A DNA stretch of 64,000 nt from Seohaeicola sp024304985 (GCF_028802875.1 NZ_JARAMP010000015.1:1-64000); one strand, 5' to 3'; numbered from the stretch's first letter, positions 51,421 to 59,626 are shown. The notes: generated by a model from the sequence alone, not told the origin. Numbers and translations are program-made.

Positions 51421-51464
51421 CTGACAGAAAAACTCGGATTGACCTGTCCGAGTTTTTTTGTCAG
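51421..51464 (+). terminator. Strong terminator after the FAH-family gene
   Basis: A 17-bp stem (51421-51437 with 51448-51464, 16 of 17 matching) with a 10-base loop has ACTCGG/CCGAGT at its top and a TTTTTTT run in the right arm. A canonical intrinsic terminator that isolates the iron genes. Confidence 0.85.
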
Positions 51465-51538
51465 AAATAGGAGGCGTTCCAGCCACCCCCGTCATTCCCG
51501 AGGGGAAGCCCGAATCGAAAGATGAAAGGACTTCCGCC

Positions 51539-51721
51539 ATGTCGCCCCAGAACAGACCCCATTCCATCACCGACAGGCTTGCCGCGCCGGTGCCCTCGCC
51601 CTGTCCGGCCCGCGCCGCCGCGCTTGATCTGTTGCACGACTTCGCGCTCCCCGACGCCTGCAACGTCGAATTCTGGCTCGACCGGATCGAGGCCCGGACC
51701 AGCCGGGAGATCCGGCCATGA
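51539..51721 (+). CDS. Small protein (60 aa) of the hemP-bfd-bfr cluster, unknown
   Basis: A 60-codon frame with AAAGGA before ATG has a Pro/Ala-rich N-terminal half. It ends in ALDLLHDFALPDACNVEFWLDRIEARTSREIRP. Its TGA overlaps the hemP ATG (ATGA), which argues that it is translated. I recognise no family. Position suggests a role in iron or heme handling. Confidence 0.6.
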   Translation: MSPQNRPHSITDRLAAPVPSPCPARAAALDLLHDFALPDACNVEFWLDRIEARTSREIRP

Positions 51722-51888
51722 TCGCGTTGCGCCACCAGACCGGCACCCCCGCGCCGCGCCCAGAACCTCTGCCCAGCCACTCCGCCCGCACCCTGACCGA
51801 AGGGGGCACACAGGCCCGGATCGAGCTGGACGGACAGATCTACACCCTGCGCATCACCCGCGCGGGCAAGCTCATCCTGACCAAATGA
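51718..51888 (+). CDS. hemP: Hemin uptake protein HemP
   Basis: The 56-residue protein ends in the HemP signature (IELDGQIYTLRITRAGKLILTK; relatives end in YxLRxTRxGKLILTK). In rhizobia and Burkholderia HemP/HmuP activates heme-receptor gene expression under iron limitation. Its start overlaps the upstream small gene, and bfd follows after 25 bp. Confidence 0.88.
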   Translation: MIALRHQTGTPAPRPEPLPSHSARTLTEGGTQARIELDGQIYTLRITRAGKLILTK

Positions 51889-51913
51889 CAGCCACCCCCG
51901 CCAGAGCCGCGCC

Positions 51914-52162
51914 ATGATCATCTGCCACTGCCAGTCCATCACCGACCACGACATCAACGCCGCCATCGACTGGATGCGCGCCGCCGATGCCGACGCCCTG
52001 ATCACCCCCGGCAAGATCTATCACGCGCTCGGCAAGGCGGCGGATTGTGGCGGATGCATGCCGCTTTTCCTTTCCACCATGCGTCAGAATGATAACCTTG
52101 AAGTTCCCATGCACCTCCGCACGCTGCGACGCCGGTCGCAAGAGCGGACCAACACAGGATAA
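51914..52162 (+). CDS. bfd: Bacterioferritin-associated ferredoxin (2Fe-2S, Bfd-like)
   Basis: The 82 residues have four cysteines in the BFD pattern: MIICHCQSITDHDI (C-x-C) and ADCGGCMPLF (C-x2-C). In Pseudomonas, Bfd reduces ferric iron in bacterioferritin to release it. Placement 5 bp before bfr supports that role. The C-terminal 20 residues are basic and unusual for the family. Confidence 0.92.
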   Translation: MIICHCQSITDHDINAAIDWMRAADADALITPGKIYHALGKAADCGGCMPLFLSTMRQNDNLEVPMHLRTLRRRSQERTNTG

Positions 52163-52167
52163 GACTG

Positions 52168-52653
52168 ATGAAGGGTGACGCAAAAGTCATTGACTACCTG
52201 AACCGCGCAATCAGATCGGAACTGACCGCCGTCAGCCAGTATTGGCTGCATTACCGCCTGCAGGAAGACTGGGGTCTGGGCCACATGGCCAAGAAAAGCC
52301 GCGAGGAAAGCATCGAGGAGATGCATCACGCCGACAAGCTGATCGCCCGCGTGATCTTTCTCGAAGGCCATCCCAACCTGCAAAAGCTGGATCCGCTGCG
52401 CATCGGCCAGACCCCGCGCGAGACGCTGGAATGCGACATGGCCGCCGAACAGGAGGCCCGCGCCCTCTATCGCGAGGCACGCGAATATTGCGCCACGGCG
52501 GGCGACTACGTGACCATGAAACTCTTCGAGGAACTGCTGGCGGACGAGGAAGGTCACATCGACTTTCTGGAAACCCAGCTTGACCTCTTCGACAAGATGG
52601 GCGCCGAAAAATACATGCAACTCAACGCTTCGAAAATGGACGAGGCCGAGTAG
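52168..52653 (+). CDS. bfr: Bacterioferritin
   Basis: Iron-storage protein, 161 residues, forming a 24-mer shell with heme between subunits. Ferroxidase ligands Glu18, Glu51, His54, Glu94, Glu127 and His130 are all present, as is the heme-ligand Met52 (EEMHHADKLI). Length and numbering match E. coli Bfr. Co-transcribed with bfd. Confidence 0.97.
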   Translation: MKGDAKVIDYLNRAIRSELTAVSQYWLHYRLQEDWGLGHMAKKSREESIEEMHHADKLIARVIFLEGHPNLQKLDPLRIGQTPRETLECDMAAEQEARALYREAREYCATAGDYVTMKLFEELLADEEGHIDFLETQLDLFDKMGAEKYMQLNASKMDEAE

Positions 52654-52661
52654 GCGCCGCA

Positions 52662-52682
52662 CCGGGCGGCCCTGCCGCCCGG
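52662..52682. terminator. Hairpin between convergent bfr and subtilase genes
   Basis: CCGGGCGGC, loop CCT, GCCGCCCGG: a perfect 9-bp stem in the 44-bp gap between two convergent genes. No clear T-run, but its position fits transcription end for both. Confidence 0.6.
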
Positions 52683-52697
52683 CCGCTGCGGCACGTC

Positions 52698-54854
52698 TCA
52701 GAACGCCATGCGGAAGCCCAGAATGGCGGCCGTATCCTGCGCGCCCGACACATGGCCGTGGTTGAACGCATGGATCGCGCCCACAAAGACCTCGCCACCC
52801 TGACCGAACGGCATGCCATAGGTGATCGACAGGTCGATCTCGCGATCCTCGGGGGCGTAATCAATCCCGACAGTGCGATGCATGATGCCGCCCGCCCCAC
52901 GCGAGACGGGCAACGCGATATCGGCCCCGCCCGAGGTGATCGCCACAGGCATCGACAGGCCAAGGCTCAGGCGGTCGCCGGTCCGCAGCAGGCCGGTCTG
53001 ACCCGCTTCGATCCTGAACGCGTTGAAGCGCACATCCGAACGATCCGACATCGCGGCACCCGATCCCCCCGGTGACACGCCGAAAGTGCCGCCCAGTTCG
53101 ATGAACCCGCCCTGTCCGACCTCGCGCGTAAAGGCCACCTCCAGCGCGGCAAGGGTGCTGGCGGCCCCCCCGATCCCCGGCATCAGCGTGCCGTCGTCAC
53201 GGGCGATGTTCAGACCGATGAACAGCTCTCCCCCCGCCGCGGCCAGCGACTGCCCGATGGCAGCGGCCATCGCAGGTTCGGCCCCGGCCATGGCCGCACG
53301 GCCACCGCCGCTATCAGGCCCCATCAGGGACAGTTCGACCGGTCCCTGCCGCAGGGTCATTTCCCCGCCGCCATATTCGCGCATCAGGCCCGAGCGCGAG
53401 GCCGTCCCGAACATCGCAGGCCACAAGCGTTCCGACACCGGTGCCGCAGGGGCGGGCGTTGCCAGTGCCTGACCGGGCATGGTGAAGTCACCGCCCAGCA
53501 GGTCTGTCACAAGCACAGGCACCCCCGACAGGCTGCGGGCCACCGCATCGCCCGAGGCACCACCGCCGATGATCAGCGGCTGCGCCACGCTATGCGTTGA
53601 TCCATCCGCCATCCGCGCGACCGGCGTGCCGATGGGCAACAGGGCTGCGCGCACATCCAGAAACCCATGGCCCCATTCGGTGCTGTAGTCATGGAAGAAA
53701 CCCGATCCGGGGATCACTTCCAGCCGGCCAGAGGCAACGAACCCGTCAAAGCGGTTATCCGCCGTGGCGATCAGCCGTGCCCGCAGGTCATGCGGCGTAA
53801 GGTTCGGAAAGGCCTGTGCCAGCAGCGCAATCGCGCCCGATACGACAGGCGCGGCGAAAGACGTGCCCACGAACAGACTGTAACGATCCGTGCCGGTCGC
53901 ATTGGCCGCAAGCCATGTCCCGTCTGCGGCCAGACACCAGCGCGCGGCCTGCAAGCAGGGGGCCGACACGCGCTGCACGCTCAGGATGCGATCGTCGTTG
54001 AAGGTCGGCACGCCGCTGACCACGGCCAGCCAGCCTGCCTCCAGTTCGGGCGCGAACAGCGGCAAGGCTTCCATGATGCCAGCACTGCTCGAGTCGCGCT
54101 GGTTCTGCGCGGAAAAGACGACGACGCCGTTTCTTGTATAGTCGCGCAAGGCGTCCAGATAACTGGCCTCGCTGCCGATTTCGAAAAGGTTGCGAAACGT
54201 GGCGGCGCTGGCGATCCGGCCATCGAAACCCCAAGAGTTGTTCTGCACCACCGCACCCGAGGTGCGGGCGAGATTCGTTGCAGCCGTCCGGCTTGCAGAG
54301 GATTCATATGTCCCCAGCACAAGGTTTGCGCCGGGCGCCACACCGATCATGGTCGTGGAATCGCCGGCCAGAACCGATGCAACGGCGGTGCCGTGGTTTT
54401 GGGGAGTGCCCCCGGCACCGGAGGTGCGGCCAGCGATACTTTCGTGGGTGGTCAGAAACCCGTCATCCAGCACGGCGATGGTCTGGCCCGTCCCGAACAG
54501 GTTTGCGGCATGCGCATAATCGATTCGGGCAGAGGCCAGCGAATAGCTGTAATATTGCGGTTCCGTTCTGGGGTCACGTCCTGCGATCCCATCCCTTTCG
54601 ACGTACCACAAGGTTTCCTGTATGTCGTACTTGGCCGACTCTCGCAGGCGTCGCGCCTCATCCTCGTAATTGGCGAAACTGGTGACAAAGCTCGCCGACA
54701 GCGCGTTTGCGCTGAAATTCCCGCCCGAGATAGTCTCGGTTATGAAATTGAGAGCCGCCGCCGCACCCGATGCGATGCCACCGCCGCCGCCACCGCAGCC
54801 TGCCAGCAATGTGACCGCCGCCAATGACAGCCCCGTTCTTCTGATGTGACGCAT
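52698..54854 (-). CDS. Subtilisin-like (S8) lipoprotein with C-terminal beta-barrel (autotransporter-like)
   Basis: The 718 residues begin with a lipoprotein signal (LAAVTLLAGC, Cys20, then six Gly). The S8 catalytic triad follows: Asp130 (QTIAVLDDGF), His154 (PQNHGTAVAS) and Ser332 (FVGTSFAAPVVSG). The last about 200 residues are rich in alternating Gly/aromatic strands (FIELGGTFGVS, RLSLGLSMPV, EIDLSITYGMPF) and end in Phe (ILGFRMAF), the outer-membrane insertion signature. It probably exposes or secretes a serine protease. The start is chosen at MRHIRR after AAGGGGG. Confidence 0.88.
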   Translation of the reverse strand: MRHIRRTGLSLAAVTLLAGCGGGGGGIASGAAAALNFITETISGGNFSANALSASFVTSFANYEDEARRLRESAKYDIQETLWYVERDGIAGRDPRTEPQYYSYSLASARIDYAHAANLFGTGQTIAVLDDGFLTTHESIAGRTSGAGGTPQNHGTAVASVLAGDSTTMIGVAPGANLVLGTYESSASRTAATNLARTSGAVVQNNSWGFDGRIASAATFRNLFEIGSEASYLDALRDYTRNGVVVFSAQNQRDSSSAGIMEALPLFAPELEAGWLAVVSGVPTFNDDRILSVQRVSAPCLQAARWCLAADGTWLAANATGTDRYSLFVGTSFAAPVVSGAIALLAQAFPNLTPHDLRARLIATADNRFDGFVASGRLEVIPGSGFFHDYSTEWGHGFLDVRAALLPIGTPVARMADGSTHSVAQPLIIGGGASGDAVARSLSGVPVLVTDLLGGDFTMPGQALATPAPAAPVSERLWPAMFGTASRSGLMREYGGGEMTLRQGPVELSLMGPDSGGGRAAMAGAEPAMAAAIGQSLAAAGGELFIGLNIARDDGTLMPGIGGAASTLAALEVAFTREVGQGGFIELGGTFGVSPGGSGAAMSDRSDVRFNAFRIEAGQTGLLRTGDRLSLGLSMPVAITSGGADIALPVSRGAGGIMHRTVGIDYAPEDREIDLSITYGMPFGQGGEVFVGAIHAFNHGHVSGAQDTAAILGFRMAF

Positions 54855-55217
54855 GACCCAAGGCCCCCTTCCAGATTGCGCCAAGCTGACCGAAGGGCAC
54901 TCGAAAACGTCATTCACGCACATCTGGAAACGGTCATTCTGGACACTGTCGCAACATCAGCGACAATGGACTGTTAAAAGCGTGGATTGGTGATTTGAGG
55001 GCGGATTTGTGGCAATATCCGTCATCCCACTTTCTCCCTCTTCTGGCTGTCCCACTTCTCCCTGTCTTACGGCCACAGGCCGGACATATGTTAAGATTTC
55101 CCTAACGCCGTCGCCTAACCTTTTGAAAACAAACGGACCGAAAAATGTCCCACGGTGGGACACACCTCATCGCCCTCCCTCGGCCCGGACAACCAAGGGG
55201 GCGGCGGGCAAGCCATC
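54855..55217. other. Intergenic region with palindromes, no gene
   Basis: No coding sequence recognised in 363 bp. Near the right side is TGTCCCAC-G-GTGGGACA (55146-55162), a perfect palindrome. It may be the 3' hairpin of the TAXI-TRAP operon. At 55090-55106, read on the minus strand, TTAG-N7-TTAAC resembles a CtrA box (consensus TTAA-N7-TTAAC) upstream of the subtilase gene. Confidence 0.45.
55146..55162. terminator. TGTCCCAC-G-GTGGGACA palindrome after the second TRAP permease
   Basis: Perfect 8-bp arms with one central base, 56 bp past the permease stop on the minus strand. On that strand it is followed by TTTTTCGG, so it looks like an intrinsic terminator of the TAXI operon. The same core sequence recurs at the ABC operon hairpin. 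Confidence 0.65.
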
Positions 55218-57245
55218 TCAGGCCGTCGCAGCGTCGGCCCTGCGGCTCTTGATCCAGTTCCAGACCATCAGGCCAAAGACCAAGGCCGCCCCCGAGGCTT
55301 CGATGATCTCATCGGGATTGAAGATCATGATGACCCCCGGCACGATCAACAGACGCGAGATCTTGTCCATCCATGTGAAAAGATATCCCTCGATCGCAGC
55401 CGCAAACCCGACCAGACCGATCACCACGATCACACCGGTCCAGATGACATACCAGGTCTCGCCACCCATGATGATCTCGGGGTTGTAGACCATGAAGGCG
55501 GGGATCAGATAAAGGCCCTTGGCGTATTTCCACGCCTGCATGCTGGTCTCCATCGGTTTCGACCCGGCAATCGCCGCCCCCGCAAACCCGGCCAGCGCAA
55601 TGGGCGGCGTCACGTTGCTGTCCTGCGAATACCAGAAGACCACCAGATGCGCGATCAGCAGCGGAATGCCGAAATCCTGGTTCAGCGCAGGCCCCACAAG
55701 GACGATCAGCACGATATAGGCGGCGGTTACAGGCAGACCCATGCCAAGGATCAGGCTTGCCAGCAGCACGAAGATCAGCGCCAGCGCAAGGTTCCCGCCC
55801 GAGAGCGAGATCATCATGGACGAGAACTTGAGCCCCAGCCCGGTCAATCCGACGACACCCACGATGATGCCCGCCACAGCGCAGGCCACGCTCACCGCCA
55901 CCGCATTCCGCGCGCCCAGCTCCAGCGCCTGTCCCATCAGGCGCAACCCGCCGATGATCGCGTCCCGCAGCCGGTCGAGGGTCAGGGGATGGCCGTTCTT
56001 CGGGTCCAGCACGATCAGGGTAAAGCCCGCCCGCAACGCCGTGACCGCTATGACCGAGATGATCGCCCAGAACCCCACGCGTGTAGGCGAGATATTGTTG
56101 ACCAGCAGATAGATCAGCACCACGAGCGGCACGATGAACTGCCAGCCCGCAGCCAGCACATGGCGCACCACGGGCAATTCGGATGCGGACATGCCCTTCA
56201 TGCCTGCCTTCATCGCCACCAGGTGCACGAACAGATAGACCGTGCCCAGATAGAGGATGGCCGGAAAGATCGAGACCATGACGATGTCGATATAGGGCAC
56301 GTTCGTATACTCGGACATCAGGAACGCACCGGCCCCCATCAGCGGCGGGGTGATCTGCCCGCCGGTCGAGGCAGCGGCCTCTATCCCGCCCGCTTCCTTG
56401 GGCTTATAGCCCAGCTTCTTCATCAGCGGGATGGTGAACGCCCCCGTCGTCACCACATTCGCGATGGCCGAGCCGGATATGGAGCCCATTCCCGCCGAGG
56501 CGATGACGGCGGCCTTGGCGGGGCCGCCCGGCTTGCGCCCCGTGGCGGCGAAGGCCAGATCAATGAAGAACTTGCCCGCGCCGGTGACTTCCAGAAAGGC
56601 GCCGAACAGCACGAACATGAAAACATAGGTCGCGGCCACACCCAGCGGCAGGCCGAAGATGCCTTCCTGCCCCAGATAGAGCTGCCCCACCAGACGGTCG
56701 AGGCTGGCCCCGCGGTGTGACAGGATCCCCGGCATCCACTCGCCCAGCCACGGCAGCGCGCCGCGCGGGCCGGCCAGCGCATAGGCGATGGCGATCAGAC
56801 CGATGATGGTCATGCCCAGACCCACGACACGGCGGCTGGCCTCGAGCACGGCGATGGTGGCGATGATCCCCATGATGATATCTGTCTGCGACCACCAGCC
56901 CGCGCGGTCGATGATGTCGTCAAGGAAATAGAAGATATAGAACCCGCTGAGGAAGGCCGCCGTCAGAAAGACGGCATCCACGATCCAGCCGATGGTGCCA
57001 CGGGGACGGGACGAACCCGTGATGGGAAAGATCAGAAACGCCAGGAACAGGATGAAACCCAGATGCGCCGAACGCTGATAGAACAGGCCCATCGGCTCAA
57101 TCCCGGCAGTATACATCTGGAACAGGGACATCGCGATGGCGACCAGCGTGATGACCCACAGGATCGGGCGCGGCTGGATGCGGTCCGACAGGCTGGCGGG
57201 CTGCACGGCCTCGGGAATGGCGGTCTGCTGGGTCCTGTCGGTCAT
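55218..57245 (-). CDS. TRAP transporter fused permease (TAXI type), second copy
   Basis: The 675-residue DctQM fusion is related to but clearly different from the one at 1435-3459. It carries GSISGSAIANVVTTGAFTIPLMKKLGYKP, GGQITPPLMGAGAFLMSEYTNVPY and GMGLPVTAAYIVLIVLVGPAL. It is last of three genes (receptor, DUF1850, permease), a standard TAXI operon. Confidence 0.94.
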   Translation of the reverse strand: MTDRTQQTAIPEAVQPASLSDRIQPRPILWVITLVAIAMSLFQMYTAGIEPMGLFYQRSAHLGFILFLAFLIFPITGSSRPRGTIGWIVDAVFLTAAFLSGFYIFYFLDDIIDRAGWWSQTDIIMGIIATIAVLEASRRVVGLGMTIIGLIAIAYALAGPRGALPWLGEWMPGILSHRGASLDRLVGQLYLGQEGIFGLPLGVAATYVFMFVLFGAFLEVTGAGKFFIDLAFAATGRKPGGPAKAAVIASAGMGSISGSAIANVVTTGAFTIPLMKKLGYKPKEAGGIEAAASTGGQITPPLMGAGAFLMSEYTNVPYIDIVMVSIFPAILYLGTVYLFVHLVAMKAGMKGMSASELPVVRHVLAAGWQFIVPLVVLIYLLVNNISPTRVGFWAIISVIAVTALRAGFTLIVLDPKNGHPLTLDRLRDAIIGGLRLMGQALELGARNAVAVSVACAVAGIIVGVVGLTGLGLKFSSMMISLSGGNLALALIFVLLASLILGMGLPVTAAYIVLIVLVGPALNQDFGIPLLIAHLVVFWYSQDSNVTPPIALAGFAGAAIAGSKPMETSMQAWKYAKGLYLIPAFMVYNPEIIMGGETWYVIWTGVIVVIGLVGFAAAIEGYLFTWMDKISRLLIVPGVIMIFNPDEIIEASGAALVFGLMVWNWIKSRRADAATA

Positions 57246-57283
57246 GATGCTATCATCCTGTCGGGGTGAAGAATAAGATGAAT

Positions 57284-57301
57284 AGGGGCCGTGCGGCCCC
57301 T
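57284..57301. terminator. Short hairpin between DUF1850 and permease genes
   Basis: AGGGGCC-GTGC-GGCCCCT, a 7-bp stem in the 57-bp gap. Likely an RNA-stability element within the operon. Confidence 0.4.
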
Positions 57302-57302
57302 G

Positions 57303-57788
57303 TCAGGGAGACTCAGGCCTGAGCCGTAGACGCACGCTGGCCCCTGCGGCCCGCGCGCTGAGATTCAGTCGCCGGGTGCCATCGGTCAGAACATGTCCCA
57401 CGCGCGGCGCGCCCACCCTGAGGCGCAGCGTGTTGTCGGGGATCGGTTCGTTGATCCCGTCGATCCAGTAGCCGCCTGTCGCGGCGGTCCTGAGGGTTCC
57501 ACGCCCGGCAATTTCGCCCAGACCGGCTGCGAAATCATGCAGATAGGACCGCGACAGCACCATGGTTCCAGACCTGTTCTCGAAGCAATCGGCCACCCGG
57601 CCACCAGTGACGGAATGCGCCCAGGTCAGGCAGATCTCTTGCCCGGGGGCGAAGTCCAACACGCCGATCGTCAGCCCTGCCGGGGTTTCCACAACAAGCT
57701 TGCTTTGTGCCCAGAGGGGCGAACCGGCCAGCGCCAGGCAGGCAAAAAGGGCGGCCCGCAAGGACCGCCCTTTCCAAATAGGGATCAC
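57303..57788 (-). CDS. DUF1850 protein of TAXI-TRAP operon
   Basis: The 161 residues have a signal peptide (LRAALFACLALAGSPLWAQ). The DUF1850 pattern follows: FAPGQEICLTWAHSVTGGRVADCFENR, then LSRSYLHDFAAGLGEIAGRG. DUF1850 genes routinely sit beside TAXI receptors and fused permeases. A periplasmic accessory role is inferred. The start overlaps the receptor stop, and a terminator-like hairpin lies in its first codons. Confidence 0.9.
   Translation of the reverse strand: MIPIWKGRSLRAALFACLALAGSPLWAQSKLVVETPAGLTIGVLDFAPGQEICLTWAHSVTGGRVADCFENRSGTMVLSRSYLHDFAAGLGEIAGRGTLRTAATGGYWIDGINEPIPDNTLRLRVGAPRVGHVLTDGTRRLNLSARAAGASVRLRLRPESP
57746..57773 (-). terminator. Terminator-like hairpin inside the first codons of DUF1850
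   Basis: On the minus strand AAAGGGCGG pairs with CCGCCCTTT around a 10-base loop and is followed by further T's. It lies 12-39 bp after the receptor stop and overlaps codons 6-15 of the DUF1850 frame. It would end most receptor transcripts and let a minority continue. Confidence 0.65.
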
Positions 57789-58741
57789 GGACGCTGGTGA
57801 TCCTGAACGGCCGCGCCGACTTCTTCCAGATAGCGCAGGGCGCCGGGGTGGAAGGGGATCGGTGTGGAGTCCACGGTGAATTCGATGGTCGTGTCATTGG
57901 CCGCGGGATGGATCGCGATCAGTTCTGCCACGTTCTCGAACATCGCCTTGGTGATGTTGTAGGCCAGTTCTTCGTCCATATCGGCATGCACCACCAGAAC
58001 GTTCGGAGTCGAGATGGTCGTCACCGCCTCGGCCATCCCGTCATACATCTCGGCACGCAGCGTATAGGGGGCGAAGGTCGGTTCTGCCTCGCGTGCCTTG
58101 GCGATCTGGTCATCGGTCAAACCGACGATGCGGATCTCGCGGGTTGCGGCAAGGTTCATGATCGAGGAGGTGGGCGGGCCCACGCTCCAGAACCCTGCGA
58201 CGATGTCACCGTCACGGATCGCATCGGCGGTTTCGTTGAAGTTCAGGCGCTGCGGCTCGAAATCATCGTAGGTGATGCCATTGGCGGCCAGAATGATCTG
58301 GGCGCTGAGTTCGGTGCCCGACCCGGGTGCGCCAACGGACACACGCTTGCCGCGCAGGTCCTCAAGGCTGGTGATCCCGCTGTCAGCCAGCGTGACCAGT
58401 TGCACCGCGTTCGGATAGATCGAGGCCAGCGCACGCGCTTCGGCAATCTGCTTGCCGTCAAACGCGCCGGTGCCGGTGAAAGCCTGATAGACAGTGTCCG
58501 CCAGGGCCAGCGCGATATCGCTGTCGCCGCGCTGGATGAGGGCCATGTTCTCTACCGAGGCGCCGGTGACTTCGACGCTGGCCGAGTAGCCTTCGACGTG
58601 ATTGTTGATGACTTCGGCCAGACCGCCGCCATAGGGATAGTAGACGCCGCCCGTACCGCCAGTGGCGATGGACAGTTCCTGGGCCTGCGCCATGGGCGCG
58701 ATGGCCAGTGCTGCCGCGGCTGCAATGAGCAGTTGTTTCAT
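57785..58741 (-). CDS. TAXI-family TRAP solute-binding protein, second copy
   Basis: The 318-residue receptor has a Sec signal (LLIAAAAALAIAPMAQAQ). The TAXI hallmark LSIATGGTGGVYYPYGGGLAEVIN follows, with KRVSVGAPGSGTELSA and the C-terminal PFHPGALRYLEEVG. First gene of the operon; a GAGAGAGA ribosome site precedes ATG. No regulator gene is adjacent. Confidence 0.94.
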   Translation of the reverse strand: MKQLLIAAAAALAIAPMAQAQELSIATGGTGGVYYPYGGGLAEVINNHVEGYSASVEVTGASVENMALIQRGDSDIALALADTVYQAFTGTGAFDGKQIAEARALASIYPNAVQLVTLADSGITSLEDLRGKRVSVGAPGSGTELSAQIILAANGITYDDFEPQRLNFNETADAIRDGDIVAGFWSVGPPTSSIMNLAATREIRIVGLTDDQIAKAREAEPTFAPYTLRAEMYDGMAEAVTTISTPNVLVVHADMDEELAYNITKAMFENVAELIAIHPAANDTTIEFTVDSTPIPFHPGALRYLEEVGAAVQDHQRP

Positions 58742-59245
58742 GGTGTTCTCTCTCTCCCGGTTGTGAGTGCGTTCTTTGCGCAGATGGTGGGCGAAAAAAA
58801 CACTCTGGAGGGGGGGACGTCAACCAAGTTCGGACATTATCCGCCCTTTGCCCGGCCGTATGCGAGGGTTTGCATGGGTTTTGCGGGGGCAATGCCCGTA
58901 GGGTGGAGTCGCGGCGCGGGCTGACATTCAGTTGTTTCGAGGGATGGGCCGGGGCGTCAGCGAATAGGGTGAGATCATCACGCGATGGGGATTCGGTGGT
59001 GGACAACCCAAGATAGAACAGAAGGCACCCATTGTGGTGGCAGGCAAAGTTTTAGCCACAGATTGATCATATTTTGGGCGAGACTTGTGTCATTGTTTCC
59101 AAAACCAGCCTATTAAATATGGCAATTCGGTGTTTTTTCATTGGCGCAGCTTGGGAAAACTCTCTAAGGTATATTACTAGGATTTGTGTTCCGAGTGATC
59201 TGTTTCGTCGTGAGTGGCCTTGTGCCATTTGGTGGAAAATTTTCA
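58742..59245. other. 500-bp AT-richer intergenic region
   Basis: No gene seen on either strand. The right half (from about 59040) is AT-rich for this genome and should hold the promoter of the VPEID-CTERM gene. The left half holds the TAXI promoter. I found no convincing -35/-10 pair or operator. Confidence 0.4.
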
Positions 59246-59563
59246 ATGAGGAACCGTAACGTGACCGTATTCAAGCTTGCATCAACGGCACTGGCATCCG
59301 CAACTGCATTTGCAATGTCGACCGCAACCGTTTTCGCCATGGGTGGCCGTTCGGGTCGTCCGGGTGAGTATGGCAGCCATGGCGGCCAAGGGTCGTCCAA
59401 TCTGTCGACCTCTGGTTCGACCATTCCCGGCAGCGACGCTCCGGTGTCCGGCAACGTGGCCAGCGTTCCCGAAATCGACGCATCGACCGGCCTGCTGGCG
59501 ATGGCCGCCGTTCTGGCGATCGTCGCTTTCATGTGGGAGCGCAACCGCCGTCAGAAAGCCTGA
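59246..59563 (+). CDS. VPEID-CTERM sorting-signal protein
   Basis: The 105-residue exported protein has an N-terminal signal (TVFKLASTALASATAFAMSTATVFA), a Gly/Ser-rich middle (GGRSGRPGEYGSHGGQGSSN), and a C-terminal sorting tail. That tail is VPEID (74-78), a membrane helix (GLLAMAAVLAIVAFMW) and RNRRQK. This matches the VPEID-CTERM signal processed by the exosortase E/protease system of Rhodobacterales. A GTG at 59261 with GAGGAA before it is an alternative start. A strong terminator follows directly, so it is monocistronic. Confidence 0.88.
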   Translation: MRNRNVTVFKLASTALASATAFAMSTATVFAMGGRSGRPGEYGSHGGQGSSNLSTSGSTIPGSDAPVSGNVASVPEIDASTGLLAMAAVLAIVAFMWERNRRQKA

Positions 59564-59597
59564 TTTCAGGCTGCTGACGTTTGGGGGAGCAGAATAA

Positions 59598-59626
59598 GGC
59601 GCGTGGCCAATGGCACGCGCCTTTTT
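59598..59626 (+). terminator. Rho-independent terminator of the VPEID-CTERM gene
   Basis: GGCGCGTG and CACGCGCC form a stem around GCCAATGG, followed by TTTTT. Confidence 0.9.
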
